Part shown: positions 16,775 to 25,643 of the stretch, one piece after another | Position numbering within the stretch: position 1 is the stretch's first letter | How the letters are laid out: each line of letters opens with the position of its first letter | DNA from: JAMXLO01 sp963791495 | Lineage (GTDB): Bacteria; Pseudomonadota; Alphaproteobacteria; Acetobacterales; Acetobacteraceae | Assembly: GCA_963791495.1 (NCBI GenBank) | Contig: CAWBST010000017.1 | Location: 310,001-374,000 of the forward strand | Reading direction: 5' to 3' | DNA length: 64,000 bases | Translations under genes and position numbers: made by a program | The notes under the pieces: generated by a model | Databases searched by the model: none | What the model saw: only the letters and a program-made list of their open reading frames with translations | Told to the model about the DNA's origin: nothing

Positions 16775-17650
16775 CGGCGGCAGCGGGTATCCTTCGTCTG
16801 AGAGCACCCTGCGCGCCAAGTCCGGCCGATCGGTGATCAGCCCGGCCACGCCCCAGCCGATCAATCGACGCATGGCATCGGGCTGGTTCACCGTCCACGG
16901 CACAACGCGCAGACCGAGCGCATGCGCTTCGGCAATCGTCTCATCCGTCAGGTCAGCGTAATCGGGGCCCCAGCAGGGTCCACCCTCCGCCGCCACCGCT
17001 CGCGGCACCGAGCCGGCAAAATCCGAGGGATGCGGCCCATCCCACCATATCCTTGCATCTTCGAGCATGGCGGCACGCGTCAGCCAGGACAGTCCGATGT
17101 CCGGCCGCTCACGGCGCAGGTGGCGCGGTCCGCGCCAGTCGAACGATTGCACGCTGATCCTGTGGGCAGCACCCAGCCGGTCAGCGACTGCAACCACCGC
17201 ATTGGCCATTGCTACACCATCGACGGCGAGGCCAGGATTCAGGGGAAACGTCTTCAGCTCGATGTTGAAGCAAGCTAGCGGGTCGATGCGCAATGCATCC
17301 GCCAGAGTCGGGATCATAACCCCATCGTGCGGTCTCTGGTCCGGAAACAGTTTCGCGTACCCGCAGTCCGGGCGAATGCGTCCGACATCGTAGTGGCGGA
17401 GGTCGACCGCATTGAGCGTGCGGATCGCTGGGCCGACCTGGCCGAGCCATGCGCCCTCCCCGGTCCGGGTGACGTCAGGGTTGAGCCGCGGATCGTGGGT
17501 GACCACCACGACGTCATCGGCGGTCACCGCCACATCCAGTTCAATTGCATCGACGCCGATCGCCAATGCGCCCGCGAACCCGACGAGGGTATTCTCAGGG
17601 AACAGGCCACGCGCCCCGCGATGACCCTGCAGTTCGATCCGTCGCCTCAT
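16742..17650 (-). CDS. Glycerophosphodiester phosphodiesterase family protein
   Basis: 302 residues. The GDPD barrel motifs are at the N-terminus: GHRGARGLFPENT (residues about 9-21; catalytic His10 and Arg11), then AIELDVAVTADDVVVVTHDP, which carries the metal-binding Glu/Asp and the second catalytic His. The C-terminal strand GLRVVPWTVNQPDAMRRLI and the GLITDRPDLARR ending are family features. It hydrolyses glycerophosphodiesters to glycerol-3-phosphate and an alcohol. No signal peptide is seen, so it is cytoplasmic. It overlaps the 3' end of the gene at 16145-16774 by 33 bases. Confidence 0.9.
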   Translation of the reverse strand: MRRRIELQGHRGARGLFPENTLVGFAGALAIGVDAIELDVAVTADDVVVVTHDPRLNPDVTRTGEGAWLGQVGPAIRTLNAVDLRHYDVGRIRPDCGYAKLFPDQRPHDGVMIPTLADALRIDPLACFNIELKTFPLNPGLAVDGVAMANAVVAVADRLGAAHRISVQSFDWRGPRHLRRERPDIGLSWLTRAAMLEDARIWWDGPHPSDFAGSVPRAVAAEGGPCWGPDYADLTDETIAEAHALGLRVVPWTVNQPDAMRRLIGWGVAGLITDRPDLARRVLSDEGYPLPPSRRVEEIGRG

Positions 17651-17707
17651 CGGCCCCGCCTAGGTCTCGGCTTGTGCGCGCGTCAAGATGCAGCCAAATG
17701 CTTGGGC

Positions 17708-18412
17708 ATGGACAGCAACGGTAGGATCCTGGGTGTGCTGGGTGGCATGGGCCCGCTGGCGAGCGCTCAGTTCATGGTACGTCTGACGCTGCTGACGCCA
17801 GCAACGCGCGATCAGGATCACATTCCCACCGTCCTGTGGTCAGACCCGAGGGTGCCGGACCGGACGGTAAGCCGGCTGAATGGTGGGGCTGATCCGCTTC
17901 CCTGGCTGTTGCGTGGCATCGCGGGGCTGGAACACGCGGGCTGCGGCACGATCGCCATCCCGTGCAACACGGCGCACGGCTGGTACGACGCAATGCGCGA
18001 TGCGGCCAGCGTCCCGATCCTGCACATCGTCGATGCCGCAGCCGCCGAGCTGCGACGCATGGGTATTGTCGGCCGGATCGGCGTCATGGGAACCCAGGCC
18101 ACTCTGGCGATGCGGCTTTACCAGGACCGCCTGGGTGCGCAGGGTTGGGACTGCATCGTGCCGAGCCAGGATGAGATGGACCGCATGGTCAGTCCGTCCA
18201 TCGCCCTGGTGAAGGCAAACCGCGTCACTGACGCCTACGCTCCGCTGGCAGAGGTGGCGAGCAGCCTGATGACCAGAGGCGCAAGATCGGTGGTGCTCGG
18301 CTGCACGGAGATCCCGCTCGGGATACAGGCCGGGCCTCCACCCGAGGCGCCGATCGTTGACACGATCGACGCACTGGCACGCGCGGCAATAGCGTGGGCA
18401 CGTACGGCGTAG
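17708..18412 (+). CDS. Aspartate/glutamate racemase family protein
   Basis: 234 residues. The two catalytic cysteines of PLP-independent racemases are present: IPCNTAHGWYD (Cys at about residue 86) and VLGCTEIPL (near residue 199). The opening GVLGGMGPLAS and the EMDRMV segment fit the aspartate racemase branch. The ATG at 17708 directly precedes the family start; longer frames would overlap the divergent phosphodiesterase gene. It converts L- to D-amino acids, possibly for peptidoglycan. It ends 1 bp before the convergent IMPase stop. Confidence 0.88.
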   Translation: MDSNGRILGVLGGMGPLASAQFMVRLTLLTPATRDQDHIPTVLWSDPRVPDRTVSRLNGGADPLPWLLRGIAGLEHAGCGTIAIPCNTAHGWYDAMRDAASVPILHIVDAAAAELRRMGIVGRIGVMGTQATLAMRLYQDRLGAQGWDCIVPSQDEMDRMVSPSIALVKANRVTDAYAPLAEVASSLMTRGARSVVLGCTEIPLGIQAGPPPEAPIVDTIDALARAAIAWARTA

Positions 18413-18413
18413 T

Positions 18414-19238
18414 TCAAACCAGCAGGGCCTTGCGTGCCGCCTCCCAGCTCGCGCGGTCCGGCGCGCAGATCAGGCCGCCATCGTTGCGGAGCGGTGTGTA
18501 GGGGCTGCCGTCCAGCCGGGCTGAATAGCCACCCGCCTCCTGGTGCAGCAGCCAGCCCGGCGCATGGTCCCATGGCATCAGCCGGTTGAAGAACAGCAGA
18601 TGACAGTGGCCGGCGCAGGCCATGCGGTACTCGTGCGCGGCACAGCGATAGTCCCAGCTGCCCGCGAGCCGCGGCAGGTTGGCACAGACGGTGCCGCGCC
18701 GGGGCTCCGGAAGGAAGCGCCACGACACGTTGCCGGTCATCTGTTCCGCCGGCACCGGCGCCGCCACGCGCAGGTCCGTCCGGCGCCCATCCGGCGCTTC
18801 ACTCCACGCGCCTTCGCCACGGATCGCCAAAGCGGTGTCGTCGCAGACCGGGTCATGGATCACCGCGGCCACGATCTCGCCGCGCACAATCGCGGCGGCC
18901 ATGACGCCGAACAGCGGCAAGCCGGCGGCGAAGTTGGCGGTCCCGTCCACCGGATCGACGACAAACGCGAGGTCGGCATCGCCGAGCGCGGCAAGACGCG
19001 ACGGATCGGCCGAGGCCGCTTCTTCGCCGATCACGAGCGACCCGGGAAATCGGCGGAGCAGCCCGTCGGTGATCAGTCTCTCGGCCGCCTCGTCAGCCTC
19101 GGTGACCAGATCGAGCGGCCCGCTCTTCTGGCGCACATCGCCCGCCCCCAGCTTGCGAAAGCGCGGCATGATCTCAACCCGTGCCGCCGTGCGCAGCAGC
19201 TCGACCAGATCGCCGAGCTCCGCGGTCCCGAAGGTCAT
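18414..19238 (-). CDS. Inositol monophosphatase family phosphatase
   Basis: 274 residues. The metal-binding motifs of the IMPase fold are DLVTEADEAAERLI (about residues 42-55), GEEA (about 70), DPVDGTANF (about 92-100) and MPWDHAPGWLLHQEAGG near the C-terminus. Substrates in this family include inositol phosphates, histidinol phosphate and PAP, which cannot be distinguished here. The ATG at 19238 overlaps the hflX stop codon in an ATGA arrangement, so the gene is translationally coupled to hflX. Confidence 0.87.
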   Translation of the reverse strand: MTFGTAELGDLVELLRTAARVEIMPRFRKLGAGDVRQKSGPLDLVTEADEAAERLITDGLLRRFPGSLVIGEEAASADPSRLAALGDADLAFVVDPVDGTANFAAGLPLFGVMAAAIVRGEIVAAVIHDPVCDDTALAIRGEGAWSEAPDGRRTDLRVAAPVPAEQMTGNVSWRFLPEPRRGTVCANLPRLAGSWDYRCAAHEYRMACAGHCHLLFFNRLMPWDHAPGWLLHQEAGGYSARLDGSPYTPLRNDGGLICAPDRASWEAARKALLV

Positions 19239-20515
19239 TCCTGTCGCTCGAACCGGGCGCGATCGGATGACAGCAGGCGCACCGTCACATGCACGGCAGT
19301 GTCCGCGTCGTGCCGGTCTACCACCTCGCCATGCTCGTACAGCCAAGCCAGACGCGCGCCGTCCTGCGGAGGAATGTCGTAATCAGCCAGCTCCATCCCC
19401 GCCGCGATCTTCGCATCGATCGCCGCCTGCAGCGCCGGCAGGCCCTCGCCGGTGATCGCCGATACGGCGACTGCGCCGGGACGGTCCGGCACGAACGCCA
19501 CGCCACCCATCAGATCCGCCTTGTTCAGCACCTCGATGGTACGCGCCGGCCAGTCGGCGTCGAGCGCCTCGTCCGCCACCATGTCGTCCAGGACAGCCAC
19601 CACGTCGGCGCGTTGCGCCGCGCTGTCCGGATGCGCGGCATCGCGCACGTGCAGGATCACATCCGCCTCCGCCACCTCCTCGAGCGTGGCGCGGAACGCC
19701 TCGACCAGCTCATGCGGCAGCTCGCTGATGAAGCCGACGGTGTCGGACAGGATCACGCGCCGCCCCGACGGGAGGCGAAGCCCGCGCATCGTGGGATCGA
19801 GCGTGGCAAACAACTGATCGCGCGCCGCCACCGCGGCACCAGTGAGTGCATTGAACAGCGTGGACTTGCCGGCATTGGTGTAGCCGACCAGCGCGACCAC
19901 CGGAAATGGCACACGCCGTCTGGCGGAGCGATGCAGTCCGCGGGTGCGGCGAACCTGCTCCAGGTCCTTCTTCAGCCGCACGATGCGCTCGCCGATCAGG
20001 CGACGGTCGGCCTCGATCTGTGTCTCGCCGGGACCGCCCAGGAAGCCGAAGCCGCCGCGCTGACGCTCAAGGTGGGTCCACGACCGCACCAGGCGAGACC
20101 GCTGGTAGTCGAGATGCGCCAGTTCGACCTGCAGCGCACCCTCCTTCGTCGCAGCCCGTTCACCGAAGATGTCGAGGATCAGCCCCGTGCGGTCGATCAC
20201 CTTGCAGTTCCACGCGCGCTCCAGGTTGCGCTGCTGCACCGGCGAAAGCGCCGCGTCCACAATGGCGACCGTGACGCCAAATTCAGCGATCGCACGAGCT
20301 TGAGCTGAAACCTGCCCTTCGCCAAGCAAGGTCGCGGGTCGGCGTATTCGCAGCGGGAGAATGGCCGAATGGACGACGAGCAGCCCGATGGACGCCGTCA
20401 GCCCAACCGCCTCCGCAAGCCGATGCTCGGCCGAGCGATGCCCGTTCGGCGCATCTCCTCTCTCCGCGCGATCATGCCCCGAGCGGTCCCACGGCAGAAC
20501 CACCGCTGCCCGCAC
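19235..20515 (-). CDS. hflX: Ribosome-associated GTPase HflX
   Basis: About 426 residues from a GTG at 20515. The HflX-specific N-domain is followed by a long coiled helix (RSRLVRSWTHLERQRGGFGF) and the GGPGETQIE motif, then the G domain: G1 GYTNAGKST, G3 DTVGFI, G4 NKAD. HflX splits stalled or hibernating ribosomes. The exact start is uncertain: the region after the hfq stop contains only GTG or rarer start codons in frame, and VRAAVVLPW matches the usual beginning. It lies 46 bp downstream of hfq, the classical hfq-hflX order. Confidence 0.9.
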   Translation of the reverse strand: MRAAVVLPWDRSGHDRAERGDAPNGHRSAEHRLAEAVGLTASIGLLVVHSAILPLRIRRPATLLGEGQVSAQARAIAEFGVTVAIVDAALSPVQQRNLERAWNCKVIDRTGLILDIFGERAATKEGALQVELAHLDYQRSRLVRSWTHLERQRGGFGFLGGPGETQIEADRRLIGERIVRLKKDLEQVRRTRGLHRSARRRVPFPVVALVGYTNAGKSTLFNALTGAAVAARDQLFATLDPTMRGLRLPSGRRVILSDTVGFISELPHELVEAFRATLEEVAEADVILHVRDAAHPDSAAQRADVVAVLDDMVADEALDADWPARTIEVLNKADLMGGVAFVPDRPGAVAVSAITGEGLPALQAAIDAKIAAGMELADYDIPPQDGARLAWLYEHGEVVDRHDADTAVHVTVRLLSSDRARFERQE

Positions 20516-20561
20516 CGGTGTGGTGCCGGCTCCGTTCAGGCGCGAGGACAGGCTTCCGTCG

Positions 20562-20849
20562 TCAATCGCCTGCGGCAGGAGACAGCTCCCGTGCCGGCGC
20601 GGCGGCACCCTCCGCCTTGGCGGCGTCGAACAGCTGGATCGGCGCACCAGGCATCACGGTGCTGATCGCATGCTTGTACACCAGCTGCGTGTGCCCATCC
20701 CGACGCAACAGGACGGAAAAGTTGTCAAACCAAGTGATTATGCCCTGGAGCTTAACACCGTTCACCAGGAACACAGTCACGGGGGTCTTTTGCTTCCGCA
20801 CATGGTTCAGGAAGACATCCTGAACATTCTGCGACTTCTCATTGGCCAC
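20562..20849 (-). CDS. hfq: RNA chaperone Hfq
   Basis: 95 residues from a GTG at 20849. The Sm1 motif is FLVNGVKLQGIITWFDNFSVLL and the Sm2 motif is YKHAISTVMP, both nearly identical to other alphaproteobacterial Hfq proteins. QNVQDVFLNHVRKQ carries the Gln and Phe of the proximal RNA-binding face. Hfq forms a hexameric ring that pairs small RNAs with mRNAs. The C-terminal tail is short (about 20 residues). It heads the hfq-hflX-IMPase cluster. Confidence 0.96.
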   Translation of the reverse strand: MANEKSQNVQDVFLNHVRKQKTPVTVFLVNGVKLQGIITWFDNFSVLLRRDGHTQLVYKHAISTVMPGAPIQLFDAAKAEGAAAPARELSPAAGD

Positions 20850-20925
20850 GTTGGCTGTCCTTTTCTTATCGGCTGTTGTTCTTGTCAGGGCGGGCGTGGC
20901 ACGGCCACCCGGTGTGGTCTCTCCG

Positions 20926-21582
20926 TCAACATGCCTCTCGCGCAAGCGCGCGCAATCGCGCGGCAAGGTCGAGCGCGGTAGGGAAATGGAGATCAGGGCG
21001 CGCCCGGTCAATCCCACCATCGTGCGAAGCGTCGCCGACCAGCACAGCAGTGACACCGGCAGCCCGTGCGGCCGCCATATCCAGCGCGGTGTCCCCCAGG
21101 TACCACACCGAGGGACCGGCCGCGTGAGCCAGGCGATCGAGCGCCAGCAGGATCGGGGCGGCATCCGGCTTGTCAGCAGCAGCGTCACCGGCGCCAATCA
21201 CCGTGCCGAAATGCGCAGACCAACCGAGATGCGTCACCTCGGCACGTAGAAATCGTCCAGCCTTGTTCGACACCACCCCCTGAGGCCAGTGCGCGCCGGC
21301 CGCCAACGCCTCGGGCGCACCCGCCATCGGCCTGACATGATGCAGATGCCGCGCCTCCAGCGTGGCGAAGAAGATATCGCGGGCGCGTTCCCATTCGCTG
21401 CCGAACATGACCGGAAAGCTGTCGCGCAGGGAGACACGGACACGCGCTTTTGTGTCCGCCACGCTCCATTCCGACATGGCGAAGGCATGGAACACCGCGT
21501 TGAGTGCTGCTGTGATCCCTACCCAGCCATCAACCAGCGTGTTGTCCCAGTCGTAGAGCAGAGCAGTGGGCGAACCAGTCAT
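20926..21582 (-). CDS. HAD-superfamily hydrolase (phosphoglycolate phosphatase-like)
   Basis: 218 residues. HAD motif I is YDWDNTLVD (nucleophile Asp11, acid/base Asp13), motif II is GVVSNKAG, motif III Lys is in AAADKPDAAP and motif IV is YLGDTALDM. A helical cap domain lies between motifs I and II (residues about 20-90). The substrate is unknown. It is the last gene of the molybdenum hydroxylase operon, 13 bp after the MoaD-like gene, so it may act in the same pathway. Confidence 0.84.
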   Translation of the reverse strand: MTGSPTALLYDWDNTLVDGWVGITAALNAVFHAFAMSEWSVADTKARVRVSLRDSFPVMFGSEWERARDIFFATLEARHLHHVRPMAGAPEALAAGAHWPQGVVSNKAGRFLRAEVTHLGWSAHFGTVIGAGDAAADKPDAAPILLALDRLAHAAGPSVWYLGDTALDMAAARAAGVTAVLVGDASHDGGIDRARPDLHFPTALDLAARLRALAREAC

Positions 21583-21595
21583 TCAGCCGCTGCCT

Positions 21596-21844
21596 CTACC
21601 CCCCGCCGATCTTCGGAATCAGGTAGATCTCGCTGTTCGGCTCTAGCTTGGCGGCATAGGCGTCCTGATAGATCTCGCCGTCGATCGCTACCGCCATGCT
21701 CTCCTCGACCTGCTTGCCGAGGCCGGGATAGCGCTGCTCCAGCTCCAGCACCAAACGGCGAAAGGTGGTCGCCGCCACCTCGAACTCCGTCTTGCCGCCG
21801 GTGAACCGCTGGCAGGACGTGCCCGAGATGACGACCTTCGGCAT
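21596..21844 (-). CDS. MoaD/ThiS-like sulfur-carrier protein
   Basis: 82 residues with a ubiquitin-like beta-grasp pattern (FEVAATTFRRLVLELEQRYPG, then AVAIDGEIYQDAY) and the C-terminal Gly-Gly-Gly tail (IPKIGGG) that such carriers use for thiocarboxylation. The start codon overlaps the stop of the molybdopterin-subunit gene by one base. Its place inside a molybdenum hydroxylase operon rather than a moa cluster suggests a role in maturing or sulfurating this enzyme. That is inference. Confidence 0.8.
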   Translation of the reverse strand: MPKVVISGTSCQRFTGGKTEFEVAATTFRRLVLELEQRYPGLGKQVEESMAVAIDGEIYQDAYAAKLEPNSEIYLIPKIGGG

Positions 21845-24120
21845 CAGTCGTCGCCGTTCGCCATGTCCAGTGCCTTGCGGACCTTCGGCGGCGACATCGG
21901 CAGGCTCTGCATACGCAGGCCCACGGCGTCACGGATCGCGTTTCCGACCGCGGCCATCGGCGGAATGATCGGCACCTCGCCGACGCCACGCGCGCCGAAC
22001 GGATGGCGCGGATTCGGCACCTCCACCAGAATCGCCTCGATCATCGGCAGGTCGGACGCGACCGGGCAGCGGTAGTCGAGGAAGCCCGGGTTATCCATCT
22101 TGCCGTTCTTGTCGTAGATGTACTCCTCGTTCAGCGCCCAGCCGATGCCCTGAGCCGCACCGCCTTGGATCTGCCCCTCGACATAGCTGGGGTGGATGGC
22201 GCGGCCCACGTCCTGCACCGCGGTGTAGCGGACGATGGTGACCTGGCCGGTCTCCTTGTCGACCTCCACGTCGCAGATATGCGCGCCGAATCCAGGGCCG
22301 GCACCCTGCGCGTTCACCGACACCTCAGACGTCACCGGACCGCCGGTGCGCGCCGCCTTCAGCGCGATCTCGGCGAGCGACAGCGGCTCGAATGCGCCGG
22401 CATTGGTGCCGGCGGGGTGTGCCGCGCCGTCACGCCAATCGACCGCGTCGGGGGTGATGTCCCAGATCATCGCAGCGCGCTGCTTGAGCTGTTCCACCAC
22501 CTTCTCGGCCGCCATGGTCGCGGCCATGCCGGTCGCGAACGTCACGCGGGACCCGCCGGTCACATGGGTGAAGCCGATCGACGCCGTATCCGCGACGATC
22601 GTGCGCACCTTGTCGGCAGGGACCTGCAGCGTCTCGGCCACCATCATGCCGATCGAAGCGCGTGAGCCGCCGATGTCCGGGCTGCCCGACACCGCGACCA
22701 CGGTCCCGTCCTCGGCCACATGGACCGCCGCAGAGGACTCGCCACCGATGTTGAACCAGAAGCCGGTGGCGATGCCACGGCCTTGGCCCGGCTTCAGCGG
22801 CGACTTCCAGTGTGCGCTGTTCTTCGCCGCCTCCAGCGTGGCGAGGAAGCCGATGTTCTGGTGCGTCGGCCCATAGTGCGTCTTGGTGCCACTCTTCGCG
22901 CCGTTCTTCTCGCGGATCTCGATCGGGTCCATGCCGAGCTTGCGCGCCAGATCATCCAGCGCGCATTCCACCGCGAACGAGGCGATCGGTGCGCCCGGCG
23001 CCCGATAGGCGGCGACCTTCGGCCGGTTGCTCACCACGTCGTAGCCGATGACCTCGATGTTCGGCAGATCGTACATCGCGAAGCCGCACATGCAGCCGGG
23101 CTGGATTGGCGAGCCGGGGAAGGCGCCGGCCTGATACTTCAGCACGTGCTTCGCCGCGACGATGGTGCCGTCCTTCTTTGCGCCGAGCTTCACGTCCATC
23201 GTGGCGCCCGACGTCGGACCGGAGGCGCGGAACACCTCCTCGCGCGTCATCTGCATCTTCACCGGGCGGCCGCACTTCTTGGACAGCGCAAGCGCCACCG
23301 GCTCGAGATACACCAGCGTCTTGCCGCCGAACCCGCCGCCGATCTCGGCCGGCGTGCAGCGGATGTTGGAGATATCGATCCCCAGCAGCTTCGCCACATA
23401 GGAGCGCACCATGAAGTGGCCCTGGCTGGAGCTGTAGACCGTGCATTGGCCGTCGGCACCGTACGAGCACAGGCAGGCGTGCGGCTCGATATAGGCCTGG
23501 TGCACCGGCTCGGTGGTGTAATGGCCTTCGATGATGACCTCGGCCTGCTTGAATCCGTCCTCGACATTGCCCTTGTGGAAGTACACGCGCTTCGCGATGT
23601 TCGAAGGCTTGGTCGGCTTCGGCTCGAGGTTCGCAGTGAACAGGTCCTCGTGCAGCACCGGCGCATCGTCCGCCATCGCCGCATCCACGTCGATCACGTA
23701 GGGCAGCACCTCGTACTTCACGTCGATCAGTTCCAGCGCCTCGTCGCAGATTGCCTGCGAGGCCGCGGCAACCGCCGCGACGGCGTGGCCCTCATACAAC
23801 GCTTTGTCGCGTGCCAGGCAGTTGCGCGAGAGGTCGCGGAAGTTCATCGGCCCCTCGCCGACGAACGCCTCTTCCGAAGGGATGTCTGGGAAGTCGGCCG
23901 CGGTAACCACCGCCCGCACACCAGGCAGCTTCAACGCCTTCGACGCATCGATCGACACAATACGCGCATGCGCATGCGGCGAGCGCTTCACCTTGCCCCA
24001 CAGCATGCCAGGCAGCACCATGTCCGCGCCGAACATCGCGCGGCCGGTAACCTTGTCCACGCCGTCCGGGCGTACCGGACGCGTTCCGACAACTCTCAGA
24101 TCAGTGCCAACATAATTCAT
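21844..24120 (-). CDS. Molybdopterin-binding large subunit of xanthine dehydrogenase-family enzyme
   Basis: 758 residues, the length expected for the CoxL/XdhB-type subunit. Features are GRAMFGADMVLPGMLWGKV at the start of the aldehyde oxidase a/b hammerhead, IGGGFGGKTLVYLEP (molybdopterin contact), VAYRAPGAPIASFAVE, and GARGVGEVP at the end, where the catalytic base Glu sits. The enzyme hydroxylates an aromatic or N-heterocyclic substrate or an aldehyde. It is encoded after the 2Fe-2S subunit with an ATGA overlap. A nearby extradiol dioxygenase hints at an aromatic substrate. Confidence 0.9.
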   Translation of the reverse strand: MNYVGTDLRVVGTRPVRPDGVDKVTGRAMFGADMVLPGMLWGKVKRSPHAHARIVSIDASKALKLPGVRAVVTAADFPDIPSEEAFVGEGPMNFRDLSRNCLARDKALYEGHAVAAVAAASQAICDEALELIDVKYEVLPYVIDVDAAMADDAPVLHEDLFTANLEPKPTKPSNIAKRVYFHKGNVEDGFKQAEVIIEGHYTTEPVHQAYIEPHACLCSYGADGQCTVYSSSQGHFMVRSYVAKLLGIDISNIRCTPAEIGGGFGGKTLVYLEPVALALSKKCGRPVKMQMTREEVFRASGPTSGATMDVKLGAKKDGTIVAAKHVLKYQAGAFPGSPIQPGCMCGFAMYDLPNIEVIGYDVVSNRPKVAAYRAPGAPIASFAVECALDDLARKLGMDPIEIREKNGAKSGTKTHYGPTHQNIGFLATLEAAKNSAHWKSPLKPGQGRGIATGFWFNIGGESSAAVHVAEDGTVVAVSGSPDIGGSRASIGMMVAETLQVPADKVRTIVADTASIGFTHVTGGSRVTFATGMAATMAAEKVVEQLKQRAAMIWDITPDAVDWRDGAAHPAGTNAGAFEPLSLAEIALKAARTGGPVTSEVSVNAQGAGPGFGAHICDVEVDKETGQVTIVRYTAVQDVGRAIHPSYVEGQIQGGAAQGIGWALNEEYIYDKNGKMDNPGFLDYRCPVASDLPMIEAILVEVPNPRHPFGARGVGEVPIIPPMAAVGNAIRDAVGLRMQSLPMSPPKVRKALDMANGDD

Positions 24121-24599
24121 CGGGCTGCTCCTCGCATTTCGGCGGCGGCATCCATCACGGCGCGGATGATCTTGTCGTAACCGGTGCAGCGGCAGAGATT
24201 GCCGGCCAGCCAGTACCGCGCCTCCGTCTCGGTCGGGTTCGGGTTCTCATCGAGCAGCGCCTTCGCCGCGACGATGAAGCCCGGCGTGCAGAAGCCGCAT
24301 TGCAGCGCCGCATGCTCCAGGAATTTCTGCTGCACCGGGTGAAGATGATCGCCCTGCGCAATGCCCTCGATCGTGGTGATGTTCTTGCCCTCTGCCTCGA
24401 CGCCCAGCATCAGGCAGGAGCAGACGATCTTGCCGTCGGCGATGATGGTGCAGGCGCCGCAGTCTCCCGAGGCACAGCCTTCCTTGCTGCCGGTCAGGCC
24501 CAGCACGTCGCGCAGACAGTCAAGCATGGTCTGCTGCGTCTCGCACAGGAACTCAGTCGGCTCTCCGTTGATCGTGGTTGATACGTGATGCTTGCTCAT
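24117..24599 (-). CDS. 2Fe-2S subunit of molybdenum hydroxylase
   Basis: 160 residues. The N-terminal plant-type ferredoxin cluster ligands are in EGCASGDCGAC and IVCSC, and the second cluster ligands are in LQCGFCTPG and NLCRCTGYD. The start at 24599 is set by the conserved STTINGEPTEF strand. It passes electrons from the molybdenum centre to the FAD subunit. Only one base separates it from the FAD-subunit stop, and it overlaps the large-subunit start by 4 bases, a tight operon. Confidence 0.92.
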   Translation of the reverse strand: MSKHHVSTTINGEPTEFLCETQQTMLDCLRDVLGLTGSKEGCASGDCGACTIIADGKIVCSCLMLGVEAEGKNITTIEGIAQGDHLHPVQQKFLEHAALQCGFCTPGFIVAAKALLDENPNPTETEARYWLAGNLCRCTGYDKIIRAVMDAAAEMRGAAR

Positions 24600-24600
24600 A

Positions 24601-25488
24601 TCAGTGAGTTTTCCCTTGCGATTTGCCCATGGCGCGGTCGAATGCGATGGCGGCCACGCGGCGTGCCAACACGCCGGCCACCTTGGTGCGGTATTCGATC
24701 GTCCCGCGCTTGTCATTGATCGGCTTGCACGCAGCGCGCGCCGCCGAATCCAGTTTCTTCAGCGTTTCCTCATCCAGCGTGTGGCCGATCAGCGCATCGG
24801 CTGCGTCCTTCAGCAACAGCACCGTCGGTGCGACTGCGCCAAGCGAGACGCGAGCGGCGGTGCACACACCCTTCTCGTCCAGCGTCACGCTGATGCCGCA
24901 GCCCACCACCGCGATGTCCATTTCCGTGCGTGGGATAAAGCGCAGGTAGGCGTCACCCGATCGCGCCGGCCGCGGCGGCAGCTTGAACTCCAGGATGAAC
25001 TCATCCTTCGCCAGATTGGTTCGACCGGGACTGGCCGGAATCTGCTCCACCGGCACCTCCCGGCGCCCCTTGCTGCCGACCACAACGGCGATCGCGCCGG
25101 CCGCATACAGCGCCGGCACACTGTCCGCGGCCGGCGAGGCGTTGCACAGATTGCCGGCCAGCGAGCAACGGCCCTGGATCTGCTGCGAACCGATCAGATC
25201 GAGCGCCTCGACCACGCCCGGCCATGCCTTGTTCAATCCGGCATGCGCCTCGACCATTTCGCCCGGCGTCGCGGCGCCGATCACGAAGCCGCCGCCCTCT
25301 TCGCGGATGCCGATGATGCCAGGGATCTTCTTGGTGTCGACAATCAGATCAGGCCTCAGTCGTCCGGACCGCATCTGCACCAGAAGATCGGTTCCTCCCG
25401 ACAGCACCTTTGCGAGGCCGGAAGCTCCGGCCAACAACTTGACGGCCTCGTCGACCGTCGAGGGTGCGGCGTAATTCAATGTTGGCAT
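24601..25488 (-). CDS. FAD-binding subunit of molybdenum hydroxylase (CoxM-like)
   Basis: 295 residues. The FAD-binding motifs are VLSGGTDLLVQMRSGRLRP (about residues 29-47) and QIQGRCSLAGNLCNASPAAD (about 104-123), as in CoxM/XdhA FAD subunits. The ATG at 25488 gives the usual MPTLNYAAPSTVDEAV opening. It completes the alpha-beta-gamma trio. The gene order here is FAD, then 2Fe-2S, then Mo. It lies 155 bp after the extradiol dioxygenase gene. Confidence 0.9.
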   Translation of the reverse strand: MPTLNYAAPSTVDEAVKLLAGASGLAKVLSGGTDLLVQMRSGRLRPDLIVDTKKIPGIIGIREEGGGFVIGAATPGEMVEAHAGLNKAWPGVVEALDLIGSQQIQGRCSLAGNLCNASPAADSVPALYAAGAIAVVVGSKGRREVPVEQIPASPGRTNLAKDEFILEFKLPPRPARSGDAYLRFIPRTEMDIAVVGCGISVTLDEKGVCTAARVSLGAVAPTVLLLKDAADALIGHTLDEETLKKLDSAARAACKPINDKRGTIEYRTKVAGVLARRVAAIAFDRAMGKSQGKTH

Positions 25489-25643
25489 TCCTGCTCCCGA
25501 TGTCTGCGCGTGTTGAGCTGTCCGGTCCCAAAGCCGGTCCAGGCTGGAAGACCCCAAGGTTAGGCGATCAGGGTTGGCGGGTCGAGAGGCAGCGCCCGTC
25601 CGACCCCGCCATCGCGCGCATTCGGCCTGCTTTGCGCTCGATA

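Noticed and set aside
22720..24180. Plus-strand open frame of about 486 codons opposite the molybdopterin subunit
   Set aside because: Shadow of a strongly supported gene, with no start signal or motif.
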